DNA of 64,000 bases, taken from positions 124,001-188,000 of the forward strand of contig JBHGNT010000046.1 in assembly GCA_043228905.1 (NCBI GenBank), read 5' to 3'. A program made the translations under genes and the position numbers. Positions 23,901 to 39,000 of the stretch are shown piece by piece. The notes below the pieces were generated by a model. The model saw only the letters and a program-made list of their open reading frames with translations. It was not told the DNA's origin and made no database searches. This stretch comes from Azolla caroliniana (lineage: Eukaryota > Polypodiophyta). How positions within the stretch are numbered: position 1 is the first letter of the stretch; every line of letters begins with the position of its first letter.

Positions 23901-26900
23901 CCATATCATAGGTAGCGTTGTTAGCTTCGATTCGCATGTTTGACCACAAAAATCCGATATCACACGAGCCAGGTATGAACATTGTATTTTACTCAAGGGC
24001 TCCTCTCAACTCACTCCTCAAATTTGGTAATTTCGTCATGTCTCTCGACCTGAGTTTCAAAATCTTGATTTTTTAATTCTATATCATAGCTAGCGTTGTT
24101 AGCTTCGATTCGCATGTTTGACCACAAAAATCCGATATCACACGAGCCAGGTATGAACATTGTGTTTTACTCAAGGGCTCCTCTCATCTCCCTCCTAAAA
24201 TTTGGTAATGTCATCATGTCTTTCGACCTGAGTTTCAAAATCTTGATTTTTTAATTCCATATGATAGCTAGCGCTGTTAGCTTCGATTCGCATGTTTGAA
24301 CACAAAAATCCGATATCACACGAGCCAGGTATGAACATTTTAATTTACTCAAGGGCTCCTCCCAACTCACTCCTCAAATTTGCTAATTTCGTCATGTCTC
24401 TCGACCTGAGTTTCAAAATCTTGATTTTTTAATTCCATATCATAGCTAGCGTTGTTAGCTTCGATTCGCATGTTTGAACACAAAAATCCGATATCACACT
24501 CGCCACGTATGAACATTTTAATTTTCCTACTCTCTCTTCCCAACTCACTCCGCAAATTTGGTAATTTCGTCATGTCTCTCGACCTGAGTTTCCAAATCTT
24601 GATTTTTTCAGACAATATCATAGCTAGCGTTGTTAGCTTCGATTTGCATGTTTGAGCACAAAAATTCGATATCACACGAGCCAGGTATGAACATTTTAAT
24701 TTACTCAAGGGCTCCTCTCAACTCACTCCTCAAATTTGGTAATTTCGTCATGTCTCTCGACCTGAGTTTCAAAATCTTGATTTTTTAATTCTATATCATA
24801 GCTAGCGTTGTTAGCTTCGATTCGCATGTTTGACCACAAAAATCCGATATCACACGAGCCAGGTATGAACATTGTATTTTATTCAAGGGCTCCTCTCATC
24901 TCCCTCCTAAAATTTAGTAATTTCATCATGTCTTTCGACCTGAGTTTCAAAATCTTGATTTTTTAATTCCATATGATAGCTAGCGTTGTTAGCTTCGATT
25001 CGCATGTTTGCACACAAAAATCCGATATCACACGAGCCAGGTATGAACATTTTAATTTACTCAAGGGCTCCTCCCAACTCACTCCTCAAATTTGGTAATT
25101 TCGTCATGTCTCTCGACCTGAGTTTCAAAATCTTGATTTTTTAATTCCATATCATAGCTAGCGTTGTTAGCTTCGATTCGCATGTTTGAACACAAAAATC
25201 CGATATCACACTCGCCAGGTATGAACATTTTAATTTACCTCCAAGCTATTCTCAACTCACTCGTCAAATTTGGTAATTTCATCATGTCTTTCGACCTGAG
25301 TTTCAAAATCTCGATTTTTTAATTCCATATCATAGCTAGTGTTGTTAGCTTCGATTCGCATGTTTGATCACAAAAATCCGATATCACACTCGCCACGTAT
25401 GAACATTTTAATTTTCCTACTAGGTCTTCCCAACTCACTCCTCAAATTTGGTAATTTCGTCATGTCTCTCGACCTGAGTTTCCAAATCTTAATTTTTTAA
25501 TTCCATATCATAGGTAGCGTTGTTAGCTTCGATTCGCATGTTTGACCACAAAAATCCGATATCACACGAGCCAGGTATGAACATTGTATTTTACTCAAGG
25601 GCTCCTCTCAACTCCCTCCTAAAATTTGGTAATTTCATCATGTCTCTGGACCTGAGTTTCAATATCTTGATTTTTTAATTCCATATCATAGCTAGCGTTG
25701 TTAGCTTCGATTCGCAGGTTTGAACACAAAAATCCGATATCACACGAGCCAGGTATGAACATTTTAATTTACTCAAGGGCTCCTCCGAACTCACTCGTCA
25801 AATTTGGTAATTTCATCATGTCTCTCGACCTGAGTTTCAAAATCTTGATTTTTTAATTCCATATCATAGCTAGCGTTGTTAGCTTCGATTCGCATGTTTG
25901 AACACAAAAATCCGATATCACACTCGCCACGTATGAACATTTTAATTTTCCTACTAGCTCTTCCCAACTCACTCCGCAAATTTGGTAATTTCGTCATGTC
26001 TCTCGACCTGAGTTTCCAAATCTTGATTTTTTCATACAATATCATAGCTAGCGTTGTTAGCTTCGATTTGCATGTTTGAGCACAAAAATTCGATATCACA
26101 CGAGCCAGGTATGAACATTTTAATTTACTCAAGGGCTCCTCTCAACTCACTCCTGAAATTTGGTAATTTCATCATGTCTCTCGACCTGAGTTTCAAAATC
26201 TTGATTTTTTAATTCCATATCATAGCTAGCATTGTTAGCTTCGATTCGCATGTTTGAACACAAGAATACGATATTACACGAGCCAGGTATGAACATTGTA
26301 TTTTACTCAAGGGCTCCTCTCAACTCCCTCCTAAAATTTGCTAATTTCGTCATGTCTCTCGACCTGAGTTTCAAAATCTTGATTTTTTAATTCCATATCA
26401 TAGCTAGCGTTGTTAGCTTCGATTCGCATGTTTGAACACAAAAATCCGATATCACACTCGCCAGGTATGAACATTTTAATTTACTCAAGGGCTCCTCTCA
26501 ACTCACTCCTCAAATTTGCTAATTTCGTCATGTCTCTCGACCTGAGTTTCAAAATCTTGATTTTTTAATTCCATATCATAGCTAGCGTTGTTAGCTTCGA
26601 TTCGCATGTTTGAACACGAAAATCCGATATCACACGAGCCAGGTATGAACATTTTCATTTACTCAAGGGGTCCTCTCAACTCACTCCTCAAATTTGCTAA
26701 TTTCGTCATGTCTCTCGACCTGAGTTTCAAAATCTTGATTTTTTAATTCCATATCATAGCTAGCGTTGTTAGCTTCGATTCGCATGTTTGAACACAAAAA
26801 TCCGATATCACACTCGCCACGTATGAACATTTTAATTTTCCTACTAGCTCTTCCCAACTCACTCCTCAAATTTGGTAATTTCGTCATGTCTCTCGACCTG

Positions 26901-29900
26901 AGTTTCCAAATCTTACTTTTTTCATACCATATCATAGCTAGCGTTGTTAGCTTCGATTCGCATGTTTGAGCACAAAAATTCGATATCACAGGAGCCAGGT
27001 ATGAACATTTTCATTTACTCAAGGGCTCCTCTCAACTCACTCCTCAAATTTGGTAATTTCGTCATGTCTCTCGACCTGAGTTTCAAAATCTTGATTTTTT
27101 AATTCCATATCATAGCTAGCGTTGTTAGCTTCGATTCGCATGTTTGAGCACAAAAATACGATATCACAAGAGCCAGGTATGAACATTTTAATTTACCCAA
27201 GGGCTCCTCTCAACTCACTCCTCTAATTTGGTAATTTCGTCATGTCTCTGGACCTGAGTTTCAATATCTTCATTTTTTAATTCCATATCATAGCTAGCGT
27301 TGTTAGCTTCGATTCGCATGTTTGAACACAAAAATCCGATATCACACGAGCCACGTATGAACATTTTAATTTACTTCCCAGCTATTCTCAACTCACTCGT
27401 CAAATTTGGTAATTTCGTCATGTCTCTCGACCTGAGTTTCAAAATCTTGATTTTTTAATTCAATATCATAGCTAGCGTTGTTAGCTTCGATTCGCATGTT
27501 TGAACACAAATATCCGATATCACACGAGCCAGGTATGAACATTTTAATTTACTCAAGGGCTCCTTTCAACTCACTCCTGAAATTTGGTAATTTCATCATG
27601 TCTCTCGACCTGAGTTTCAAAATCTTGATTTTTTAATTCCATATCATAGCTAGCATTGTTAGCTTCGATTCGCATGTTTGAACACAAGAATACGATATTA
27701 CACGAGCCAGGTATGAACATTGTATTTTACTCAAGGGCTCCTCTCAACTCCCTCCTAAAATTTGCTAATTTCGTCATGTCTCTCGACCTGAGTTTCAAAA
27801 TCTTGATTTTTTAATTCCATATCATAGCTAGCGTTGTTAGCTTCGATTCGCATGTTTGAACACAAAAATCCGATATCACACTCGCCAGGTATGAACATTT
27901 TAATTTACTCAAGGGCTCCTCTCAACTCACTCCTCAAATTTGCTAATTTCGTCATGTCTCTCGACCTGAGTTTCAATATCTTGATTTTTTAATTCCATAT
28001 CATAGCTAGCGTTGTTAGCTTCGATTCGCATGTTTGAACACGAAAATCCGATATCACACGAGCCAGGTATGAACATTTTCATTTACTCAAGGGCTCCTCT
28101 CAACTCACTCCTCAAATTTGCTAATTTCGTCATGTCTCTCGACCTGAGTTTCAAAATCTTGATTTTTTAATTCCATATCATAGCTAGCGTTGTTAGCTTC
28201 GATTCGCATGTTTGAACACAAAAATCCGATATCACACTCGCCACGTATGAACATTTTAATTTTCCTACTAGCTCTTCCCAACTCACTCCTCAAATTTGGT
28301 AATTTCGTCATGTCTCTCGACCTGAGTTTCCAAATCTTACTTTTTTCATACCATATCATAGCTAGCGTTGTTAGCTTCGATTCGCATGTTTGAGCACAAA
28401 AATTCGATATCACAGGAGCCAGGTATGAACATTTTCATTTACTCAAGGGCTCCTCTCAACTCACTCCTCAAATTTGGTAATTTCGTCATGTCTCTCGACC
28501 TGAGTTTCAAAATCTTGATTTTTTAATTCCATATCATAGCTAGCGTTGTTAGCTTCGATTCGCATGTTTGAGCACAAAAATACGATATCACAAGAGCCAG
28601 GTATGAACATTTTAATTTACCCAAGGGCTCCTCTCAACTCACTCCTCTAATTTGGTAATTTCGTCATGTCTCTGGACCTGAGTTTCAATATCTTCATTTT
28701 TTAATTCCATATCATAGCTAGCGTTGTTAGCTTCGATTCGCATGTTTGAACACAAAAATCCGATATCACACGAGCCAGGTATAAAAATTTTAATTTACTC
28801 AAGGGCTCCTCCCAACTCACTCCTCAAATTTGGTAATTTCGTCATGTCTCTCGACCTGAGTTTCAAAATCTTGATTTTTTAATTCCATATCATAGCTAGC
28901 GTTGTTAGCTTCGATTCGCATGTTTGAACACAAAAATCCGATATCACACTCGCCAGGTATGAACATTTTAATTTTCCTACTAGCTCTTCCCAACTCACTC
29001 CGCAAATTTGGTAATTTCGTCATGTCTCTCGACCTGAGTTTCCAAATCTTGATTTTTTCATACAATATCATAGCTAGCGTTGTTAGCTTCGATTTGCATG
29101 TTTGAGCACAAAAATTCGATATCACACGAGCCAGGTATGAACATTTTAATTTACTCAAGGGCTCCTCTCAACTCACTCCTGAAATTTGGTAATTTCATCA
29201 TGTCTCTCGACCTGAGTTTCAAAATCTTGATTTTTTAATTCCATATCATAGCTAGCATTGTTAGCTTCGATTCGCATGTTTGAACAGAAAAATCCGATAT
29301 TACACGAGCCAGGTATGAACATTGTATTTTACTCAAGGGCTCCTCTCAACTCCCTCCTAAAATTTGGTAATTTCATCATGTCTTTCGACCTGAGTTTCAA
29401 AATCTCGATTTTTTAATTCCATATCATAGCTAGTGTTGTTAGCTTCGATTCGCATGTTTGACCACAAAAATCCGATATCACACGAGCCACGTATGAACAT
29501 TTTAATTTACTTCCCAGCTATTCTCAACTCACTCGTCAAATTTGGTAATTTCGTCATGTCTCTCGACCTGAGTTTCAAAATCTTGATTTTTTAATTCAAT
29601 ATCATAGCTAGCGTTGTTAGCTTCGATTCGCATGTTTGAACACAAAAATCCGATATCACACGAGCCAGGTATGAACATTTTAATTTACTCAAGGGCTCCT
29701 TTCAACTCAGTCCTGAAATTTGGTAATTTCATCATGTCTCTCGACCTGAGTTTCAAAATCTTGATTTTTTAATTCCATATCATAGCTAGCGTTGTTAGCT
29801 TCGATTCGCATGTTTGAACACAAGAATACGATATTACACGAGCCAGGTATGAACATTGTATTTTACTCAAGGGCTCCTCTCAACTCCCTCCTAAAATTTG

Positions 29901-30378
29901 GTAATTTCGTCATGTCTCTGGACCTGAGCTTCAAAATCTTGATTTTTTAATTCCATATCATAGCTAGCGTTGTTAGCTTCGATTCGCATGTTTGAACCCA
30001 AAAATCCGATATCACACTCGCCAGGTATGAACATTTTACTTTACTCAAGGGCTCCTCCCAACTCACTTCTCAAATTTGGTAATTTCGTCATGTCTCTCGA
30101 CCTGAGTTTCAAAATCTTGATTTTTTAATTCCATATCATAGCTAGCGTTGTTAGCTTCGATTCGCATGTTTGAACACAAAAATCCGATATCACACTCGCC
30201 GGGTATGAACATTTTAATTTTCCTACTAGCTCTTCCCAACTCACTCCGCAAATTTGGTAATTTCGTCATGTCTCTCGACCTGAGTTTCCAAATCTTGATT
30301 TTTTCATACCATATCATAGCTAGCGTTGTTAGCTTCGATTTGCATGTTTGAGCACAAAAATTCGATATCACACGAGCT
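20945..30378 (+). repeat. 53-monomer (9,434 bp) tandem unit, copy 1
   Basis: Position 20945 onward repeats at 30379 onward at a constant 9,434-bp offset, exactly 53 x 178, as far as 26915/36349 (about 5.97 kb); copy 2 then switches phase. The remainder, from 22683, matches 36033-43762 at offset 13,350 bp (75 monomers). The few differences noticed include aatacg against aattcg near 22172/31606, ggtaatgtcatc near 24206 and aagggg near 26668. The left boundary falls at a monomer end. Confidence 0.85.
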
Positions 30379-32116
30379 AGGTATGAACATTTTAATTTAC
30401 TCAAGGGCTCCTTTCAACTCACTCTTGAAATTTGGTAATTTCATCATGTCTCTCAAACTGAGTTTCAAAATCTTGATTTTTTAATTCCATATCATAGCTA
30501 GCGTTGTTAGCTTCGATTCGCATGTATGAGCACAAAAATTCGATATCACAAGAGCCAGGTATGAACATTTTAATTTACTCAAGGGCTCCTCTCAACTCAC
30601 TCCTCTAATTTGGTAATTTCGTCATGTCTCTGGACCTGAGTTTCAATATCTTCATTTTTTAATTCCATATCATAGCTAGCGTTGTTAGCTTCGATTCGCA
30701 TGTTTGAACACAAAAATCCGATATCACACGAGCCAGGTATGAACATTTTAATTTACTCAAGGGCTCCTCCCAACTCACTCCTCAAATTTGGTAATTTCGT
30801 CATGTCTCTCGACCTGAGTTTCAAAATCTTGATTTTTTAATTCCATATCATAGCTAGCGTTGTTAGCTTCGATTCGCATGTTTGAACACAAAAATCCGAT
30901 ATCACACTCGCCAGGTATGAACATTTTAATTTTCCTACTAGCTCTTCCCAACTCACTCCGCAAATTTGGTAATTTCGTCATGTCTCTCGACCTGAGTTTC
31001 CAAATCTTGATTTTTTCATACAATATCATATCTAGCGTTGTTAGCTTCGATTTGCATGTTTGAGCACAAAAATTCGATATCACACGAGCCAGGTATGAAC
31101 ATTTTAATTTACTCAAGGGCTCCTTTCAACTCACTCTTGAAATTTGGTAATTTCATCATGTCTCTCAAACTGAGTTTCAAAATCTTGATTTTTTAATTCC
31201 ATATCATAGCTAGCGTTGTTAGCTTCGATTCGCATGTTTGAACACAAAAATCCGATATCACACTCGCCACGTATGAACATTTTAATTTTCCTACTAGCTC
31301 TTCCCAACTCACTCCTCAAATTTGGTAATTTCGTCATGTCTCTCGACCTGAGTTTCCAAATCTTAATTTTTTCATACCATATCATAGCTAGCGTTGTTAG
31401 CTTCGATTCGCATGTTTGAGCACAAAAATTCGATATCACAGGAGCCAGGTATGAACATTTTCATTTACTCAAGGGCTCCTCTCAACTCACTCCTCAAATT
31501 TGGTAATTTCGTCATGTCTCTCGACCTGAGTTTCAAAATCTTGATTTTTTAATTCCATATCATAGCTAGCGTTGTTAGCTTCGATTCGCATGTTTGAGCA
31601 CAAAAATTCGATATCACAAGAGCCAGCTATGAACATTTTAATTTACTCAAGGGCTCCTCTCAACTCACTCCTCTAATTTGGTAATTTCGTCATGTCTCTG
31701 GACCTGAGTTTCAATATCTTCATTTTTTAATTCCATATCATAGCTAGCGTTGTTAGCTTCGATTCGCATGTTTGAACACAAAAATCCGATATCACACGAG
31801 CCAGGTATGAACATTTTAATTTACTCAAGGGCTCCTCTCAACTCCCTCCTAAAATTTGCTAATTTCGTCATGTCTCTCGACCTGAGTTTCAAAATCTTGA
31901 TTTTTTAATTCCATATCATAGCTAGCGTTGCTAGCTTCGATTCGCATGTTTGAACACAAAAATCCGATATCACACTCGCCAGGTATGAACATTTTAATTT
32001 ACTCAAGGGCTCCTCGCAACTCACTCCTCAAATTTGGTAATTTCGTCATGTCTCTCGACCTGAGTTTCGAAATCTTGATTTTTTAATTCCATATCATAGC
32101 TAGCGTTGTTAGCTTT

Positions 32117-35100
32117 GATTCGCATGTTTGAACACGAAAATCCGATATCACACGAGCCAGGTATGAACATTTTCATTTACTCAAGGGCTCCTCTCAACTC
32201 ACTCCTCAAATTTGCTAATTTCGTCATGTCTCTCGACCTGAGTTTCAAAATCTTGATTTTTTAATTCCATATCATAGCTAGCGTTGTTAGCTTCGATTCG
32301 CATGTTTGAACACAAAAATCCGATATCACACTCGCCACGTATGAACATTTTAATTTTCCTACTAGCTCTTCCCAACTCACTCCTCAAATTTGGTAATTTC
32401 GTCATGTCTCTCGACCTGAGTTTCCAAATCTTAATTTTTTCATACCATATCATAGCTAGCGTTGTTAGCTTCGATTCGCATGTTTGAGCACAAAAATTCG
32501 ATATCACAAGAGCCAGGTATGAACATTTTAATTTACTCAAGGGCTCCTCTCAACTCACTCCTCTAATTTGGTAATTTTGTCATGTCTCTGGACCTGAGTT
32601 TCAATATCTTCATTTTTTAATTCCATATCATAGCTAGCGTTGTTAGCTTCGATTCGCATGTTTGAAAACAAAAATCCGATATCACACGAGCCAGGTATGA
32701 ACATTTTAATTTACTCAAGGGCTCCTCCCAACTCACTCCTCAAATTTGGTAATTTCGTCATGTCTCTCGACCTGAGTTTCAAAATCTTGATTTTTTAATT
32801 CCATATCATAGCTAGCGTTGTTAGCTTCGATTCGCATGTTTGAACACAAAAATCCGATATCACACTCGCCAGGTATGAACATTTTAATTTTCCTACTAGC
32901 TCTTCCCAACTCACTCCGCAAATTTGGTAATTTCGTCATGTCTCTCGACCTGAGTTTCCAAATCTTGATTTTTTCATACAATATCATATCTAGCGTTGTT
33001 AGCTTCGATTTGCATGTTTGAGCACAAAAATTCGATATCACACGAGCCAGGTATGAACATTTTAATTTACTGAAGGGCTCCTCTCAACTCACTCCTCAAA
33101 TTTGGTAATTTCGTCATGTCTCTCGACCTGAGTTTCAAAATCTTGATTTTTTAATTCTATATCATAGCTAGCGTTGTTAGCTTCGATTCGCATGTTTGAC
33201 CACAAAAATCCGATATCACACGAGCCAGGTATGAACATTGTATTTTACTCAAGGGCTCCTCTCATCTCCCTCCTAAAATTTGGTAATTTCATCATGTCTT
33301 TCGACCTGAGTTTCAAAATCTTGATTTTTTAATTCCATATCATAGGTAGCGTTGTCAGCTTCGAGTCGCATGTTTGACCACAAAAATCCGATATCACACG
33401 AGCCAGGTATGAACATTGTATTTTACTCAAGGGCTCCTCTCAACTCACTCCTCAAATTTGGTAATTTCGTCATGTCTCTCGACCTGAGTTTCAAAATCTT
33501 GATTTTTTAATTCTATATCATAGCTAGCGTTGTTAGCTTCGATTCGCATGTTTGACCACAAAAATCCGATATCACACGAGCCAGGTATGAACATTGTGTT
33601 TTACTCAAGGGCTCCTCTCATCTCCCTCCTAAAATTTGGTAATTTCATCATGTCTTTCGACCTGAGTTTCAAAATCTTGATTTTTTAATTCCATATGATA
33701 GCTAGCGCTGTTAGCTTCGATTCGCATGTTTGAACACAAAAATCCGATATCACACGAGCCAGGTATGAACATTTTAATTTACTCAAGGGCTCCTCCCAAC
33801 TCACTCCTCAAATTTGCTAATTTCGTCATGTCTCTCGACCTGAGTTTCAAAATCTTGATTTTTTAATTCCATATCATAGCTAGCGTTGTTAGCTTCGATT
33901 CGCATGTTTGAACACAAAAATCCGATATCACACTCGCCACGTATGAACATTTTAATTTTCCTACTCTCTCTTCCCAACTCACTCCGCAAATTTGGTAATT
34001 TCGTCATGTCTCTCGACCTGAGTTTCCAAATCTTGATTTTTTCAGACAATATCATAGCTAGCGTTGTTAGCTTCGATTTGCATGTTTGAGCACAAAAATT
34101 CGATATCACACGAGCCAGGTATGAACATTTTAATTTACTCAAGGGCTCCTCTCAACTCACTCCTCAAATTTGGTAATTTCGTCATGTCTCTCGACCTGAG
34201 TTTCAAAATCTTGATTTTTTAATTCTATATCATAGCTAGCGTTGTTAGCTTCGATTCGCATGTTTGACCACAAAAATCCGATATCACACGAGCCAGGTAT
34301 GAACATTGTATTTTATTCAAGGGCTCCTCTCATCTCCCTCCTAAAATTTAGTAATTTCATCATGTCTTTCGACCTGAGTTTCAAAATCTTGATTTTTTAA
34401 TTCCATATGATAGCTAGCGTTGTTAGCTTCGATTCGCATGTTTGCACACAAAAATCCGATATCACACGAGCCAGGTATGAACATTTTAATTTACTCAAGG
34501 GCTCCTCCCAACTCACTCCTCAAATTTGGTAATTTCGTCATGTCTCTCGACCTGAGTTTCAAAATCTTGATTTTTTAATTCCATATCATAGCTAGCGTTG
34601 TTAGCTTCGATTCGCATGTTTGAACACAAAAATCCGATATCACACTCGCCAGGTATGAACATTTTAATTTACCTCCAAGCTATTCTCAACTCACTCGTCA
34701 AATTTGGTAATTTCATCATGTCTTTCGACCTGAGTTTCAAAATCTCGATTTTTTAATTCCATATCATAGCTAGTGTTGTTAGCTTCGATTCGCATGTTTG
34801 ATCACAAAAATCCGATATCACACTCGCCACGTATGAACATTTTAATTTTCCTACTAGGTCTTCCCAACTCACTCCTCAAATTTGGTAATTTCGTCATGTC
34901 TCTCGACCTGAGTTTCCAAATCTTAATTTTTTAATTCCATATCATAGGTAGCGTTGTTAGCTTCGATTCGCATGTTTGACCACAAAAATCCGATATCACA
35001 CGAGCCAGGTATGAACATTGTATTTTACTCAAGGGCTCCTCTCAACTCCCTCCTAAAATTTGGTAATTTCATCATGTCTCTGGACCTGAGTTTCAATATC

Positions 35101-36032
35101 TTGATTTTTTAATTCCATATCATAGCTAGCGTTGTTAGCTTCGATTCGCAGGTTTGAACACAAAAATCCGATATCACACGAGCCAGGTATGAACATTTTA
35201 ATTTACTCAAGGGCTCCTCCGAACTCACTCGTCAAATTTGGTAATTTCATCATGTCTCTCGACCTGAGTTTCAAAATCTTGATTTTTTAATTCCATATCA
35301 TAGCTAGCGTTGTTAGCTTCGATTCGCATGTTTGAACACAAAAATCCGATATCACACTCGCCACGTATGAACATTTTAATTTTCCTACTAGCTCTTCCCA
35401 ACTCACTCCGCAAATTTGGTAATTTCGTCATGTCTCTCGACCTGAGTTTCCAAATCTTGATTTTTTCATACAATATCATAGCTAGCGTTGTTAGCTTCGA
35501 TTTGCATGTTTGAGCACAAAAATTCGATATCACACGAGCCAGGTATGAACATTTTAATTTACTCAAGGGCTCCTCTCAACTCACTCCTGAAATTTGGTAA
35601 TTTCATCATGTCTCTCGACCTGAGTTTCAAAATCTTGATTTTTTAATTCCATATCATAGCTAGCATTGTTAGCTTCGATTCGCATGTTTGAACACAAGAA
35701 TACGATATTACACGAGCCAGGTATGAACATTGTATTTTACTCAAGGGCTCCTCTCAACTCCCTCCTAAAATTTGCTAATTTCGTCATGTCTCTCGACCTG
35801 AGTTTCAAAATCTTGATTTTTTAATTCCATATCATAGCTAGCGTTGTTAGCTTCGATTCGCATGTTTGAACACAAAAATCCGATATCACACTCGCCAGGT
35901 ATGAACATTTTAATTTACTCAAGGGCTCCTCTCAACTCACTCCTCAAATTTGCTAATTTCGTCATGTCTCTCGACCTGAGTTTCAAAATCTTGATTTTTT
36001 AATTCCATATCATAGCTAGCGTTGTTAGCTTC
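32117..36032 (+). repeat. 22-monomer (3,916 bp) tandem duplication, left copy
   Basis: Matches 36033-39948 at a constant 3,916 bp. The left limit is agctttgatt at 32111 against agcttcgatt at 36027. It carries the private pair gttgtcagc and cgagtcgc (33353-33368), which is absent from the equivalent site of 53-mer copy 1 (near 23920). Confidence 0.85.
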
Positions 36033-39000
36033 GATTCGCATGTTTGAACACGAAAATCCGATATCACACGAGCCAGGTATGAACATTTTCATTTACTCAA
36101 GGGCTCCTCTCAACTCACTCCTCAAATTTGCTAATTTCGTCATGTCTCTCGACCTGAGTTTCAAAATCTTGATTTTTTAATTCCATATCATAGCTAGCGT
36201 TGTTAGCTTCGATTCGCATGTTTGAACACAAAAATCCGATATCACACTCGCCACGTATGAACATTTTAATTTTCCTACTAGCTCTTCCCAACTCACTCCT
36301 CAAATTTGGTAATTTCGTCATGTCTCTCGACCTGAGTTTCCAAATCTTAATTTTTTCATACCATATCATAGCTAGCGTTGTTAGCTTCGATTCGCATGTT
36401 TGAGCACAAAAATTCGATATCACAAGAGCCAGGTATGAACATTTTAATTTACTCAAGGGCTCCTCTCAACTCACTCCTCTAATTTGGTAATTTTGTCATG
36501 TCTCTGGACCTGAGTTTCAATATCTTCATTTTTTAATTCCATATCATAGCTAGCGTTGTTAGCTTCGATTCGCATGTTTGAAAACAAAAATCCGATATCA
36601 CACGAGCCAGGTATGAACATTTTAATTTACTCAAGGGCTCCTCCCAACTCACTCCTCAAATTTGGTAATTTCGTCATGTCTCTCGACCTGAGTTTCAAAA
36701 TCTTGATTTTTTAATTCCATATCATAGCTAGCGTTGTTAGCTTCGATTCGCATGTTTGAACACAAAAATCCGATATCACACTCGCCAGGTATGAACATTT
36801 TAATTTTCCTACTAGCTCTTCCCAACTCACTCCGCAAATTTGGTAATTTCGTCATGTCTCTCGACCTGAGTTTCCAAATCTTGATTTTTTCATACAATAT
36901 CATATCTAGCGTTGTTAGCTTCGATTTGCATGTTTGAGCACAAAAATTCGATATCACACGAGCCAGGTATGAACATTTTAATTTACTGAAGGGCTCCTCT
37001 CAACTCACTCCTCAAATTTGGTAATTTCGTCATGTCTCTCGACCTGAGTTTCAAAATCTTGATTTTTTAATTCTATATCATAGCTAGCGTTGTTAGCTTC
37101 GATTCGCATGTTTGACCACAAAAATCCGATATCACACGAGCCAGGTATGAACATTGTATTTTACTCAAGGGCTCCTCTCATCTCCCTCCTAAAATTTGGT
37201 AATTTCATCATGTCTTTCGACCTGAGTTTCAAAATCTTGATTTTTTAATTCCATATCATAGGTAGCGTTGTCAGCTTCGAGTCGCATGTTTGACCACAAA
37301 AATCCGATATCACACGAGCCAGGTATGAACATTGTATTTTACTCAAGGGCTCCTCTCAACTCACTCCTCAAATTTGGTAATTTCGTCATGTCTCTCGACC
37401 TGAGTTTCAAAATCTTGATTTTTTAATTCTATATCATAGCTAGCGTTGTTAGCTTCGATTCGCATGTTTGACCACAAAAATCCGATATCACACGAGCCAG
37501 GTATGAACATTGTGTTTTACTCAAGGGCTCCTCTCATCTCCCTCCTAAAATTTGGTAATTTCATCATGTCTTTCGACCTGAGTTTCAAAATCTTGATTTT
37601 TTAATTCCATATGATAGCTAGCGCTGTTAGCTTCGATTCGCATGTTTGAACACAAAAATCCGATATCACACGAGCCAGGTATGAACATTTTAATTTACTC
37701 AAGGGCTCCTCCCAACTCACTCCTCAAATTTGCTAATTTCGTCATGTCTCTCGACCTGAGTTTCAAAATCTTGATTTTTTAATTCCATATCATAGCTAGC
37801 GTTGTTAGCTTCGATTCGCATGTTTGAACACAAAAATCCGATATCACACTCGCCACGTATGAACATTTTAATTTTCCTACTCTCTCTTCCCAACTCACTC
37901 CGCAAATTTGGTAATTTCGTCATGTCTCTCGACCTGAGTTTCCAAATCTTGATTTTTTCAGACAATATCATAGCTAGCGTTGTTAGCTTCGATTTGCATG
38001 TTTGAGCACAAAAATTCGATATCACACGAGCCAGGTATGAACATTTTAATTTACTCAAGGGCTCCTCTCAACTCACTCCTCAAATTTGGTAATTTCGTCA
38101 TGTCTCTCGACCTGAGTTTCAAAATCTTGATTTTTTAATTCTATATCATAGCTAGCGTTGTTAGCTTCGATTCGCATGTTTGACCACAAAAATCCGATAT
38201 CACACGAGCCAGGTATGAACATTGTATTTTATTCAAGGGCTCCTCTCATCTCCCTCCTAAAATTTAGTAATTTCATCATGTCTTTCGACCTGAGTTTCAA
38301 AATCTTGATTTTTTAATTCCATATGATAGCTAGCGTTGTTAGCTTCGATTCGCATGTTTGCACACAAAAATCCGATATCACACGAGCCAGGTATGAACAT
38401 TTTAATTTACTCAAGGGCTCCTCCCAACTCACTCCTCAAATTTGGTAATTTCGTCATGTCTCTCGACCTGAGTTTCAAAATCTTGATTTTTTAATTCCAT
38501 ATCATAGCTAGCGTTGTTAGCTTCGATTCGCATGTTTGAACACAAAAATCCGATATCACACTCGCCAGGTATGAACATTTTAATTTACCTCCAAGCTATT
38601 CTCAACTCACTCGTCAAATTTGGTAATTTCATCATGTCTTTCGACCTGAGTTTCAAAATCTCGATTTTTTAATTCCATATCATAGCTAGTGTTGTTAGCT
38701 TCGATTCGCATGTTTGATCACAAAAATCCGATATCACACTCGCCACGTATGAACATTTTAATTTTCCTACTAGGTCTTCCCAACTCACTCCTCAAATTTG
38801 GTAATTTCGTCATGTCTCTCGACCTGAGTTTCCAAATCTTAATTTTTTAATTCCATATCATAGGTAGCGTTGTTAGCTTCGATTCGCATGTTTGACCACA
38901 AAAATCCGATATCACACGAGCCAGGTATGAACATTGTATTTTACTCAAGGGCTCCTCTCAACTCCCTCCTAAAATTTGGTAATTTCATCATGTCTCTGGA

